A stretch of 64,000 nt of DNA, from positions 37,035,691-37,099,690 of the forward strand of contig CM076148.1 of assembly GCA_038025085.1 (NCBI GenBank). The letters are read 5' to 3'. Every line of letters starts with the position of its first letter. The first letter of the stretch is position 1. This stretch comes from Tetragonia tetragonoides. Its lineage: Eukaryota > Streptophyta > Magnoliopsida > Caryophyllales > Aizoaceae. The translations under genes were made by a program, and so were the position numbers. Under the pieces are notes generated by a model. The model did not search any database. It was not told where the DNA came from and saw only the letters and a program-made list of their open reading frames with translations. Of this stretch, positions 33,583 through 48,540 are shown one piece after another.

Positions 33583-34740
33583 TTAATAGAGAATTAATTT
33601 GCATCACATAGCAAATATGCGTATAAAGGGTGGTTGAGATTTGTTGAGAAATAAGACGATGATACATATTACTGGGATCAAGGGTTGAGGATTTCTTACT
33701 CCCTCCGTTTTATGAAAATGTTAACATTTATTTTTTTACAGTCTATAATGCACCACTTTAACCGTGAATAATTATAATTATATGCATATATAAATGATCA
33801 AATTATAAATTTTCAAAAGTATTTTTTAAAATAAATCTAACAGTAGCATTTTTACATTATAAATCTTTGTATTTTTCACTAATTCATGGTCAAACTTTGT
33901 GAACTTTGACCTTAAAAGATAAAGTGTAAACATCTTGGTAAAATGAAAGGAGTAATATTTAAATTCTGAAAGGAGGGGGTTGTTGCGCAAATCGCAAATA
34001 TGGCACATCCCTCGTGGCCTCATTTTCTATCTCCTTTGGAACTTAATAGACATGCAACCGTTGCTTAACAACTTGTATACACCGTATGGTGGTTATCACT
34101 TTTTTCTGTAGCCAACATAATAATTAGGTAGTCAACATAACAAGATCGGGTAAGACAAAATTCATATTTCGTAGTGACAGATTTGGAATGATTACTCTGA
34201 GTTTCTTAAATTGATTGACATTTTGATTTTAATTATAACTGAATGAATTATAAATTAAACTATTACTAATAAGTTTAATTATACCTAATTTGACCTTACT
34301 CTTTTCATTTTATTAATTATACCTAATTCGACCTTACTCTTTTCATTTTATTCAAAATACTTGCAATTGAAAGTTAGAGAGAAAGAGACAAAGAAAGGGT
34401 GTTGAACTGGAGCGAGGAGTGAGGTTCTTTCAGGGGAGCAATGAGAGAGAGGAAGAGAAAGAGGAGTGAGGTACCAAAATTATGGAATGTGGTTAAGATT
34501 TATGCACGGAGTATATTAGGTCATATGTTCGAATAAATCCACCCTTCTCCATTGTATGTAAATTTACTGTACTAACATATAAGTTTAATGGCCTATTTTG
34601 ATCAATCCATATATTAGTTGAAAGAAATGAGACTAGCATATAAGTCTAGCTAGTGAATGACCTATTCCGATCCAATCCATACATTCATTGAATTAGAAAA
34701 AGGCCTCGCTTAAATGTTTATGCATTTACCTCAATTTCCT
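33583..34740. repeat. Intergenic spacer repeat after gene 2
   Basis: Partner of 18790-19119 plus 26770-27300. It lacks the retrotransposon (empty site TTATCACTTTTTT near 34097) but contains a Stowaway at 33699-33952 that the other copy lacks. A 54-bp local duplication (ACCTAATT..GACCTTACTC) lies near 34281-34335. Confidence 0.8.
33699..33952. mobile_element. Stowaway MITE, 254 bp
   Basis: It starts CTCCCTCCGTTTTATGAAAATG and ends ..AAATGAAAGGAG with TA on both sides (33697-33698, 33953-33954), the Tc1/mariner MITE signature. The paralogous spacer near 18957 (GTCCTTAATATATAAAATTTC) is the empty site. Relatives: 37754-38025 and 58334-58594. Confidence 0.85.
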
Positions 34741-36690
34741 CATTAAATGGACCATCTGGCCTGGTATAAGTCATCAATACTAGTTTTTCATTTGTTTGTG
34801 AGATTTGATCTTATTAATTGGTCTACTACTTCATGATTCTTCTTATCCATTATTTTTTTTTTTGAGAAGTTCTTCTTATCCATTATTCTATTCCCCAAAT
34901 TGCACATTCTCATGGAAAGTAACTTTTGTTTACTTTGTAAAATTCCACCTTTGGGAAAAAAGCATATATATAGGTGGAGGTTCCTATACAAACCCCCCTT
35001 AAAATTACCGTACAAATCTCATCTGAACCGTTAAATATAAAGATCAATAGAAAGGGATACGCAGGGAATTAATTAAAAGGTGGGGACAGACTGATCACTT
35101 TTTCGCTTAAGTGTGGGACAATTTCGTATTTTGGCAGATTCTTCTCATTTTCCCTTATTTCTCCCCTCCTTTCCCCTCTCTATCCTCACTTTCTCTGTCC
35201 TCCCAACGACAGTTTCAGCTCTCCCTCCTCCCACACCACCGGTGATTTCTCTCTCCTCACACAGGCGTTTCCCTCTCGCCGGCGATCTAATTGTCTCTCT
35301 CCAATTGTCTCTCTCTTCCGCGTCGGCATTCTCTCTTCATCATCTCCGGTTTGAGGGGAGCGAATTTGGGGTTAAAGGTTTTAGGGGAGCGAATTGGGGG
35401 TCATGGGGGTGGCACCGCTGGGTTCGCCTGCCTCCGGCGACCACGACGGTGGTCTGGGGGTCGAGTGCGGCGCTGACAGATGCATTTGGGTGGTTGGAGC
35501 AGGTGGTGGAGAGAGAGTGCAAATGTTGGTGAGAGTAGGAGAGAGAATGGGGAATGGAGAATGAGTGGGTGGTTATGGCGGCGGAGATGGTGGTGGTGAG
35601 GTGGCAGCGGCGGTGGTGGTGTGTCGGCAACAACGATGGCAGAGGACGTAAATGGTGGTGTTTTTTTTAAAATAAAACACAAATTCATTAGTTTTGACCT
35701 ACAAATTCATTGGACTAAACCTACAAATTCATAACTAAAAAAAGGAAATTTGGAAATAAAAATAAAAATAAAAAGGTGTTAATGAAACTGCGGTTATGGT
35801 GTAATGAATCTGTACTTCATTGTCGATGAATCTGTGCTTCATTGTCAATGAATCTGTAATCTGTAATTTGATAAACAAAAACTTTATTTTCTCGATGTAT
35901 GGAACCAGATGCCCACTCTTAGACAAGAATAAAAGAAAAGTTGAAACTTGATTTTGCTTCCAAAAACTGCAATTATTTTGTGATTAATTTTCATTACCTA
36001 AATATATTAGTGTACGTGTTGGGCGTTTTATTAATTTTTTGAGGGAAAACAAAATTTTCAGTAAGACGCCGTGTTGGCCTTTTATTAGAATAGTTAAATG
36101 GTTAGATGCAGCTAAGGTTTTGACATATGATACCAATTATGAAACTAGTTAATTAGTATAGTGAATGATTTATAGTTGAGGTGATGTTTAATTGCTAGTA
36201 ATACAATTTCTGGTTACATACGTCAATTGTTCAACTAAAGTTTTATTCCTTATTAATTAAGGACTATCGTGTATTAGGAATAATAGTAATAGAATATTTG
36301 TGATGTACTTCATTCGTTCTAAAATCTTATTTTTCTTTAACTTTTCGCGGGCTTCAAGACGATATTTGACCATGGATAAATATAATTTTTATAACTATAA
36401 AAATTATAAAATTGTGAAATTTTGAAAACATAGTTAAGGATGAATCTATATTAATAATATTTTTATTTTGTAACTTTATACCTTTTTTTAAATTAATGGA
36501 CAAAATTTATAAATGGTGACCTCAAAAAATCAAATAAAAAGGGGAATTTGGCCTGGCATGTTAGGACCACCTCTATGTGGGATGGGATTAGATGCTCTTC
36601 TATAAGATCCAAAGATAGAAAGGAACAAGGAATATAGTTAATTAATCAGATCAGTTTATTTGTCGCACTAATTAAGCCTCACATAGAGTC
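34741..36690 (+). promoter_or_regulatory. Upstream region of gene 3
   Basis: Copy of the shared upstream segment (34772 CAATACTAGTTTTTCATTTG, 35908 GATGCCCACTC, 36309 CTTCATTCGTTCTAAAAT), with a foreign insert at about 34975-35880. The GACACTTCGCAGC part seen in genes 1 and 2 is missing here. Confidence 0.6.
34975..35880. other. Insertion of about 0.9 kb in the gene 3 upstream region
   Basis: Gene 2 runs CACCTTTGGAAAAAAATGC..GATGAATG without a break; here sequence starting AGGTGGAGGTTCCTATACAA intervenes. It contains a C/T-rich tract (35150-35340), a GC- and GGTGGTG-rich part (35390-35650) and repeats of TGAATCTGT.CTTCATTGTC (35810-35870). It looks like a transposon with captured GC-rich sequence, but I found no inverted ends. 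The + frame 35113-35532 is compositionally biased and not called as a gene. Confidence 0.45.
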
Positions 36691-36698
36691 TATAAATA
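36691..36698 (+). promoter_or_regulatory. TATA box of gene 3
   Basis: TATAAATA in GAGTCTATAAATATGGTG. Confidence 0.8.
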
Positions 36699-36719
36699 TG
36701 GTGGGTAGTTGCAAAGCAT

Positions 36720-37295
36720 TCATTCAGTGCAGCAATACAGCGTTCTTCTAAATCTTGAGGTACGCAATAATACTATCTCTCACTCTTCTCTCGTTCCATG
36801 TAAATGTTTTGAGTAATTGATTGAGTTATTAGCTTAATTTTATTTGAAGAAGAAAAACTAGCACTTAGCTTAATTCTGATCATATGATATTCCCCTTAAA
36901 TTTCTGCAAGTCATGGTAACATGTATTTGTACATTCTCCTAGCTTGCAAGAATTCATAATAATACTCTTTTTTTACTTATTGTTAATTATCCGATTATTT
37001 CGATAATTTTTAATTTGCACAGTTTATCCCACACAGTTGGATCTTACTTGAATATATTGATCGAACAACACCCATTATATCAATGAAAAGAAAAACTCCA
37101 ATTATTTTATTGTTTAAACTAAACCTATAAGTCCAGCCAACACAAAATAATACTTCATGTACTCATAAATGAGGCGTGATACTTGTCAGCAATCAAACAA
37201 AGAGTACCTCAATTCATGTAACTTGATTTCATAAACTTAATAACTCGCAACGATCCCGAACGGGCGATCTGAGTAATATGTTGCATCTTGGGCAG
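36720..37295 (+). other. Non-coding leader exon and 5'UTR intron of gene 3
   Basis: The leader ends CTAAATCTTGAG at 36759 with donor GTACGCAATA. The intron ends ATCTTGGGCAG at 37295. The second UTR part GCTAGAGATTAAC leads to the start codon at 37329. Confidence 0.7.
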
Positions 37296-37328
37296 GCTAG
37301 AGATTAACTATTTAAGCGAGAGCTAAGA

Positions 37329-38267
37329 ATGGCGTCGGAGCAATCAGACAATATACAGCTTCGATTCGTGCATGGAGACATCAAGAGTTATATAACTGTA
37401 CCCTTAGACCTTCTGAAGAGTCATGATTGGTCTGGCCATGTTGTTGGCAAATACCCTGAGCTTATCAAGCCAGGTGAGTCTCAACAGTTCAGCCACGATG
37501 GGACCACAGGAGGCCCAGATGGCTCCAAGGCTGCACTCATTTACACAGTCCCAGACCCGAACCCAGAACCGAACCCGAATATGCAGCTTTCATTCCTCGT
37601 CGCATGGTGGCGCTCCGTCAGATATGCTAAGGTATGCCATTTGTAGTTTTTGTACCAACGGAAAAAAAAAAAAGAACCAAAAGAAAAGGCGGTCTTAATT
37701 ATTTGCTAATAAGTTTAGGTCGTGTTTTTTTTCAACTTGTTTCTCAAGTAATACTCTCTCCGTTTTAGAAAAAACTTAACATTTACTTTTGCACGGTCTT
37801 TAATACAACACTTTGAACTTAAATAAAAAAATATGATTTTTCGAAAGTACTACTTAAAATAAATCTTTTTTTTTTTTAGGGAAACTTAAAATGAATCTAA
37901 CCATAATATTTTTATATTGTAAATTATTCTTATATTTAACTTTTTTCATAAATCATTGTTCAAATTTTGTAATTTGACCTTTAAAATTAAAAATAAATAT
38001 AAAGATATTTTCAAAACGAAGGGTGTAGTATTCAGTAAATTCCAGTTCAGCTTAGCTCATCGCATATTTGTGTTGCAGGCATATGTTAAAATTGGGTCCA
38101 GAAGGGAAATGGAGTGCATCAACTTGAAGGCTGTGGAAGATGAGCTCGACAAGTCTGGGGAAGAAAGCAAGGCCTTCAGCGCGTACTTTAGAACTGGTGC
38201 AACTGCTAAAATCGGTTATGATGGAAAGCTTAAAGTGGAGTTTGGGCTTATTGGTAACTCTGAGTAA
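37329..38267 (+). CDS. 23 kDa jasmonate-induced protein-like, gene 3 (two exons)
   Basis: Exon 1 is 37329-37631 and exon 2 is 38079-38267, joined in phase 0 (AAG/GTATGCC, TTGCAG/GCA), giving 163 residues. It carries LKSHDWSGHVVGKYPELIK, a GSKAALIY strand, a short proline-rich insert (PDPNPEPNPN) before the conserved SFLVAWWRSVRYAK, and exon 2 AYVKIGSRREMECIN..GYDGKLKVEFG ending GNSE. Its charged exon 2 (KSGEESKAFSAY) differs from genes 1 and 2, so it is an older paralog outside the conversion tract. A Stowaway MITE sits in the coding intron. AATAAA is at 38373-38378. There is no signal peptide; biochemical role is unknown. Confidence 0.8.
37754..38025. mobile_element. Stowaway MITE in the gene 3 intron
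   Basis: It begins CTCTCTCCGTTTTAGAAAAAAC after TA and ends ..TTCAAAACGAAGGGTG before TA. Interior phrases (CACGGTCTTTAATACAACAC, AATCTAACCATAATATTT) match the Stowaways at 33699 and 58334. A T run with a short internal duplication lies near 37862-37885. It ends 53 bases before the splice acceptor. Confidence 0.75.
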
Positions 38268-39719
38268 TTAGCAGATCATTATATTGATCTGCGATCATAG
38301 CAATTGCAATCCTATGGGCATGGATAACTTAATTTGCATTTGCTGCTTATACGAATTTAGTTCGTAAAATTAAATAAATGCCCCTCTTAATTAAGTTTGT
38401 AACAATAACTAATATATCTATTAAAAATATATAATATATATGGTGTGCTTTATAATTTAAGTGTGTATATATATGTTTTTCACTTCATATTATCATATAT
38501 GGTTTGCTATCTTCATCAACTTAACTCATACAGCGCGCAACGTTATTGTTGTTGTTGTGTTTTTTTTTTGGGTGATGAAAAGCCACCAAAGTTAAATTAT
38601 TATTTTTTACTATTTGGTGAAATGGAAAACGCGTTAGAGTGCTCACTGCAAATATATATATAACTAAATGACGATAGTCATCCTACGCTTCGCAGCAACC
38701 AAAAGTTAATTTTTTTTTCGATAAACTCCCTCTTATTACGAAACTAGTTATGAACATCTATACCGATCAAAGTTTATTATTGTGCCTCAAAGAGAATTAG
38801 AGTATACAAAATCATAAAATTGAAAACAAGACGACACAATGTGACAAGTGACATCTAAATGTAGAGGGAGTGAATACTATACGAATCATAAATTTGCTGC
38901 GGATTGGTTGCCAAACACGTAAGATCAATATAAAATGGAGGGAGTAATTAATAGATGACCTCCTTAAGAGATGAAGTTAGGGAACATTTTAGTTTGATTG
39001 AGTGAAATAATGCTAGAGAGGAAGGACCTCGTGCATTTTCTAGACAATGATCTTGGTCGTGTTACAATGCCTAATGATGGATTTAAACGGAACGTTTGAT
39101 TGTTTATTCATAGCACTAATTGTTAGGGATGAGTGAGCCAATAGTACGATTAAAATTTTTGGAATCAGACACATTTCCATTGAAAGCACCTTCAACCACC
39201 TCTCATTGGTTCTTAAAGAAATAGGGCATTGAAAGCACCTTCAGAAGAAGGGACACCACTAATGGACATGATTCTGTTATGGGCAAATTGTTTGAAATTA
39301 ATGTAAAACGAAAAAAAAACTAGTACGAGAAAGCCTTAATGTGACTATGTAAGGTGCCTCAAATAAGTATGACGTCATGCTTGTTTATAGAGAAGACTTC
39401 CTTTTGAGGCAGCTTTATAAGAGACCTACTGAAGCTAAGAGCATGTTCTCTTCAACTTCTCCCTGAAGTATTCAGTAAAATTCAGTTCAATTAAAAAAAA
39501 ATTAGTACATATCGCTAAACAAAGCATATTTTTACTCTTTTATTGTAGATTCAGTAAATAAAAGTTCAGTTCAGAAAAATTCAATTCAGTTCAGAAAAAT
39601 TCAATTCAGTTCAGTAACTTTCAGTTTGGTTCAGTATTGTGCAGATAAGTTCAATAAGAAAGTGAAGAGAAAGACCCTAATATCTAACGGATCTAGACCA
39701 ACACACTTCTCAGGCTTGG
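38268..39719 (+). repeat. 3' flank of gene 3, duplicated at 46901-48540
   Basis: From TTTAGTTCGTAAAATTAAAT (38357) to GACCAACACACTTCTCAG (39717) the sequence recurs in order after the Helitron stack. This shows that gene 3 and the orphan exon 2 were tandem copies. The TTCAG-repeat MITE (39442-39672) is shared by both, so it predates the duplication. Confidence 0.85.
39442..39672. repeat. TTCAGTT-repeat MITE-like element
   Basis: Ends TGTTCTCTTCAACTTCT and (reverse complement of) AAGTGAAGAGAA are inverted; the interior is repeated TTCAGTTCAG. Same element at 47832-48094. Confidence 0.6.
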
Positions 39720-39917
39720 AATAAAAAGAATTCTAACCTATAACAACCACCGTATCGGTTTGAGAAACAATCGCCTCTTCGATTGGGGGAGATTGGACAA
39801 CCAAATCTGGCTGATGATCAGGGGAAAGATTAGGAGAAGGCAAGACCGGATCCTCTAACCCAGGGTAATCTGCTCCAATATCATCAGAATCAGACGAAAT
39901 AGCTATTTGTTTTCCAG
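39720..39917 (-). pseudogene. Foreign coding-like fragment abutting the orphan exon 2
   Basis: On the minus strand 39921-39733 reads an acidic, proline-rich frame (ISSDSDDIGADYPGLEDP, then SPNLSPDHQPDLVVQSPP) with balanced codon use. It is not part of the jasmonate-family sequence. It replaces exon 1 and the start of the intron of the fourth gene, joining exactly at the exon 2 acceptor (TTTTCCAG/GCATATG). The source gene is not recognised; a transposon gag or disordered host protein is possible. Confidence 0.35.
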
Positions 39918-40112
39918 GCATATGTGAAAGTTGGCATAAGAGAGAAATTTGAGTGCATCAAGTGGGAGGAGGTCGAAGTTGAGCTGAACAAGTCTGGGGA
40001 TGAAAGCCATGCCTTTGACGCGTATACTAGAACTGGTGCAACTGCTAAACTGGGTATTGATGGAAAGCTTGAAGTAGTTTTCGGAAGTGGCTGGATCGGT
40101 AACTCAGAGTAA
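39918..40112 (+). pseudogene. Orphan exon 2 of a fourth 23 kDa jasmonate-induced protein-like gene
   Basis: It encodes AYVKVGIREKFECIKWEEVE..GTGATAKLGIDGKLEVVFGSGWIGNSE-type sequence, 64 residues, followed by the family stop and 3'UTR start (TTAGCGGATCATTATATTGATC). The splice acceptor AG is kept. Exon 1, promoter and leader are absent. The reading frame is intact, so loss of the front is recent or the exon may be used in a chimera, but no upstream promoter is visible. Its 3'UTR is interrupted by the Helitron stack and resumes at 46901. Confidence 0.85.
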
Positions 40113-40143
40113 TTAGCGGATCATTATATTGATCATATATACA

Positions 40144-43208
<3,065 letters not shown>

Positions 43209-43926
43209 TATATATATATAAAGTTGGGTAAGATCGTTGGTAACATGACAAATGTCACATCCTTATTGGTTATCAATTTTTTTTTCTTTCTCCTTTTTTC
43301 TCTTTATGGCTTTTATGGTGGTATTTAAATTAATGTATTAAATGTCTCAATAAAATTATCTATTTAATACTTGACTATGTTTAAATTAAATATTATTTTG
43401 GGTCATTAATTTTATTAAATTTAATATTTATAAGTATAAAAGCACTTAACGTCACAACTTTTGTTGAGTATAATTGTGGGCAAAAATATGTGTTTTGTCG
43501 TGGCAAAATATATTTGTCCAATTTTAGGGGATAAGCGCGTCTAATGTGATGAGAGTCACATTCTCACATATAGACTCATCATTTCTATTAAACAATACAT
43601 TGTATTACGTAATTGGTGATATTTAATTAATATTTGGGGCGATAAGCATAGGTCATATGACAATGAATATGTGACTAATATTTATTTGACTAATATTTGC
43701 AGGGGTAATCCCAGGTTATGTGGAAATTAACATGTGACTGATATTTGTGGAATAAGTGTAGGTATATAATTTTTGGTAACATGGTAGGTGATATTTGACT
43801 AATATTTGCGGGGATAATAGCAGGTTATGTGAAAATTAACATGGGACTGATATTTGTGGAATAAGTGTAGGTATATAACTTTCCGTGAGATCGTAGATAA
43901 CATGACAAGTGTCACAATTTGATTGG

Positions 43927-44061
<135 letters not shown>

Positions 44062-44276
44062 GTTCTGATTTTGTGAGTAATTGTTGATATCCTATAGTAA
44101 TTGCTATAGCCTATTTATATTCTTTTCTTTCTTTATTTAGAATTACATTTATACAATCTAAAATGGCATTAATGTCCAGATTTAATATTTTTCACACAAT
44201 AAAAACGTTTACTTGGTATAGATCAGATGATGAATTTTTGGGGGAACAGGTGCACATAATATAATAAGGTTTTTAT

Positions 44277-44975
44277 CTTTTTATTTTTATTAATTTTTTT
44301 TTTTTAACAATAAAATTGTATATATGTAGGCAACTAATTGCCAAATCTCAATTACAATGTTTCTAAGGCCCTTTAGAGCCCTCAAATTACATCCAGATGT
44401 AAAGATCTTTATTCCTATTTACACCTAGTTTTGCTAATTGATCAACATCACTATTTTTCTCCCTCACAATATGCTGTACAGTATAAGCATCAAGGCTATG
44501 GAAAAAAATATCTAACTCTCTAAAGATGCTCCAATTGGCCCATGGCCTGATCTCCTTCTTCTGTATCCATTGTACCACATTTGCTGAATCGCTCTCAAAA
44601 CATATTCTCATATGCGGCCAATCAGTGTGTGTTTGTAGTAGCTTAAACGCATGATAGAAAGCCATCAGTTCAGCTATGTTCGAGTCTTGTATGCCGATAT
44701 TTGCAGAAAAAATACCCACAATCTCAGAAACATGATCTCTCAGACAACCCCCACAACCAGCACGTCCTGGTTTTCCTATCGAAGAGCCATCCACATTCAT
44801 TTTCAGCCAACTCATAGGCGGAGCTTCCCATTTTACATTCTCCCTGAGTAGACCACCTGTGCCTTTCTCTGAATTATTTTTGGATATAAGCACAATCGAC
44901 GTACAAATGTCACATTTTAATAAAGTACATACACTTTCCTCTTTTTCTAAATGGTGAGTTGTCGCCATTTTTTTT
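44277..44975 (-). mobile_element. 5'-truncated LINE with RNase H domain, inside Helitron H2
   Basis: The minus frame 44968-44387 (193 residues) is the LINE RNase H: WLKMNVDGSSIGKPGRAG with the first aspartate, AELMAFYHAFKL with the glutamate, CFESDSANVV with the second aspartate, and HIVREKNSDVDQLAKLG with the final histidine and aspartate region. The fold is complete and the frame is free of stops. An A-rich tail (44277-44307 as T-rich) marks the 3' end. Everything upstream of RNase H is missing. Confidence 0.85.
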
Positions 44976-45499
44976 CAATTGAAAGAAGGTTAGTCTTTCA
45001 ACTTTTAGATTCCAATTAGTGAAATACATATTAAGGAAAAGTTTGATCAAACTCACAGTTGTTTAATAACAAATTTTATATTAGCTTGTACAAGAGTAGG
45101 TTACGTGAAAATTGACTATTATTTGTGAGGATAATCGTTGTTATTATGACAAGCTTTAAATATTTAATTACATTTGATATTTGAGGGTATAAACACAAGT
45201 TAGACACAATGTTATAAGGATAAGCTTAAATAAATTGACATGTGTCACATTTGGAGTGACATTTTATTAAAGTATACATATGATGTACAATTTCAAGTTA
45301 AGTAACCGGTAACTGATATTATTTTAGTTTTTTAAATAGGAAACTTATGAGTGGTATGACGTGTAAAATTTTGACCAATCACTATGTTTCATTATTCTTA
45401 ACATACTAATATATAATTTTAAAAAATCCAAAAAATAATTTAAACATAAAAATATAGTGATAATTTGATCGCCCGTGCGTAGCACGGATAAAGTCCTAG

Positions 45500-46900
45500 T
45501 ATATATATAAAAGTGAGTTCATTTCGTGTGGCCACGCCACGTGGGATGCCACGCAAGCGCCTATATTCATGTGAGGGCGACACGTGGGATGATACGCAGC
45601 GCCCAAATTCGTGTGGTGATGACACGTATGCCGCCACCTAAGCCACCCATCCAAGTGGGTCAATCATTAATTCGTGATCATAAATACAACATAATATAAT
45701 TATTATAATATTATTCAAATTATAAAATAAAATAACTTTTGTTATGCAAATTTAAAAATTATAATTCTTACTCCATTGGAATAGGTTCGAAAAGTACTTC
45801 AAAATGAGATACATATGTACTATGTCCTATAAAGTTGGGTTCTTTTCGTGTGAGAATGACAGGTGGGATGCCACATGAGAGGGATATGTTCGTGTGAAGA
45901 TAACACATAGGTGCCACATCGGTATACGTATAAAAGTGAGTCCAATTCGTGTGGGCATGATACATAGGATACTACATAGGAGGTGTAAAAGCAAAGCTTG
46001 CCACATGGCCTAACAACTCAAGTGAGTCCAATTTGTGTGGGCACGACACGTAGGATGCAACGTAGGTGGTGTAAATTCGTGTGATGATGACCCCTAAGCG
46101 CCCCATAAGTAAAGCTTGCCACATAGCCTAACAATTCACCATCCAAGTGTCACTCATTAATGTCTTATCATTAGTTGGCTTTATTACATATTTATTAGCA
46201 TTTTTCTATATTACAAAATAAATAAAAAACGTTAGTTACATAAGTAAAAAAATTATAAATCTTGCTTCAATCGATTGGATTTGAAAAAAAATCTTCAAAA
46301 TGAGATATATATCTTACAAAAGTTGGGTTATTTCCTTGTGGTGATGACATGTAGGATGACACATAAGAGGAAATGTTCGTGTGAAGATTGCATGTAGATG
46401 CCACATGTGTACAACTTGGTTAAATAACAATAAATGACACTTCGATCTTACAATACCTTAACTATTTGATGTCCTATGTATTTAACTTGACCTTCAATCT
46501 TTTATAACATAAATGAATTTTACATAAGTGGTACGTTCCTACATGATCTACTTAACTAATCTGAATTAATTAGATTAAACTAAATTGAACTAAAAATATA
46601 TTGAGAGAATAAAGTCTTAGTATACTCGAAGAAAGACATTTCTTAATCTTTATCTCTTTTTTTCTTTTTAGAATTTTGATATAAGCTAAAATTATGTTTA
46701 TAAATCAATCTTTTTTATTTTTATTCTAAATTTGATGAAGAATCGATTTATTAAAGAGACATTTCATACCAAAAATATTAGAACAATTAAATTTAGAATT
46801 AGTTGTGTAGTATAAAACTGGCATGAGGTATCACTTAGGAAATTATTTTCATTTTCGAGAGATATTCACGAGTCCGTGCGGAGCAGGGAGATAAAACTAG
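45500..46900 (+). mobile_element. Helitron H3 of the stack
   Basis: It begins TATATATATAAAAGTGAGTTC directly after H2 and ends GTCCGTGCGGAGCAGGGAG, ATAAAACTAG at 46900 before a T. Its start and end resemble those of H1 (GTGAGTT.ATTTCGTGTGGCCAC; TTTTCGAGAGATATT.ACGAG), so H1 and H3 are one family. After it the 3' flank of the orphan exon resumes (TTTAGTTCGTAAAATT). Confidence 0.75.
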
Positions 46901-48540
46901 TTTAGTTCGTAAAATTAAATAAATGCCCCTCTTTAAGTTTGTAACAATAACTAATATATCTATTAAAAGTATATAATATATATGGTGTGTTTTATGATTT
47001 AAGTGTGTATATATATGTTTTCACTTCCTATTTTCAGCGACTTAACTCATACAGCGCGCAACTTGTTTTTTTCTTGCGGTGATGAAAAGCCACCAAAGTT
47101 TACTATTTGGTGAAATGGAAAAGGCGTTAAAATGCTCAGTACTGCAAATACATATAACTAAACGACGATAGTCAACCTATGCTTCGCGGCACCCAAAAGT
47201 TAATTTTGTTATCGATAAACTCGCTCCCTCCTATCACGAAACTAGTTATGAACATCTATACTGATCAAAGTCTATTATTGTGCCTCAAAGAGAACTAGAG
47301 TATACAAAATCATAAATTTGAAAACCAAGACGACACAACGTTACATTTAAATCTAGCTAGTAGGAGTGAAATAATGCTAGAGAGGAAGACCTCGTGCATT
47401 TTCTAGACAATGATCTTGGTCGTGTTATAATGCCTAATGATGGATTTAAACGGAATGTTTGATTGTTTATTCATGGCACTAATTGTTAGGGATGAGTGAG
47501 CCAATAGTACGATTATTATTTTTCACATTTCCATTCTGATCTGAAGACATTTTTGCCAACGTTATTCGCTCCCACCCACCTCTCATTGGTTCTTAAAGAA
47601 ATAGGGCATTGAAAGCACCTTCGGAAGAAGGGACACCACTAATGGACATTATTCTGGGCAAATTGTTGAAAAAAATGTAAAAAAAAAAAAAAAAAAAAAA
47701 AAAACCCTGTACGAGGAAGCGTCAATGTGACTAATGTGAGGTGCCTCAAATAAGTATGACGTCATACTTGTTTATAGGGAATTAAGGCCTATGGTTGAGG
47801 CGGCTTTATAAGAGACCTATTGAAGGTAAGAGCATGTTGTCTTCAACTTCTCCCTGAAGTATTCAGTAAAATTCAGTTCAGTTCAGTAAGATTCAGTTCA
47901 GTTCAGTAGTAAAATTCAGTTCAGTTCAGTAAAGAGAAGTTCAGTTCAGAAAAATTCAGTATAGATCGCTAAACCAAAGCACAAATTTACTCTTGGTAAT
48001 TGTAGATTCAGTAAAAATAACTTCAGTTCAGAAAATTTCAGTTTGGTTCAGTATTGTGCAGATAAGTTCAATAAGAAGAAAGTGAAGAGAACATACCCTA
48101 ATCTTGTCTATATATATAAAGCTAGCATATTTTGTGAGTTTTGAGTCATGCCACATCATTAAATGTATTATTAGAATAATTGTTAAAAAAATAAAATTGA
48201 GACTTTGACTTCTGATGAATAACTAGAGTTTTATAAGTGTTATAACTTAATCTTTGTCGAAACTTCAAAAGCAAATGTAATCTTCTACACATTTTCAAAA
48301 AAAAAAAACATTTGTACCATCGTATTCGCATCGTAAAATACTTCAAAATGAGATGCATTTACAATATGTTTAATCTTAACATGTAAGATCATATCCAATT
48401 TTAATTAGCGTAAACATATTTTAAAATATATAATATTAAAGAATAAAATAACAAAGAAAATAATAAAAATATACAACTTAACCCGTGCATCGCACGGGCA
48501 TCATTACTAGTATCTAACATATCTAGACCAACACACTTCT
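46901..48540 (+). repeat. Displaced 3' flank of the orphan exon 2 gene
   Basis: Homologous to 38357-39719, including the TTCAG-repeat MITE-like element at 47832-48094, and interrupted by the small Helitron 48102-48510. A long A run lies at about 47680-47704. No gene. Confidence 0.8.
48102..48510 (+). mobile_element. Small Helitron, 409 bp, with empty site in the window
   Basis: It starts TCTTGTCTATATATATAAAG after an A and ends CCCGTGCATCGCACGGG (perfect stem, 48482-48498), CATCATTA, CTAG before a T. The duplicated flank at 39676-39690 reads ACCCTAATATCTAAC, exactly the sequence with the element removed between A and T. Confidence 0.95.

Noticed and set aside
35113..35532. 139-residue frame starting MGQFRILADSSHFPLFL
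   Set aside because: It runs through C/T-rich and GGTGG-rich biased sequence inside an inserted repeat; no family features.
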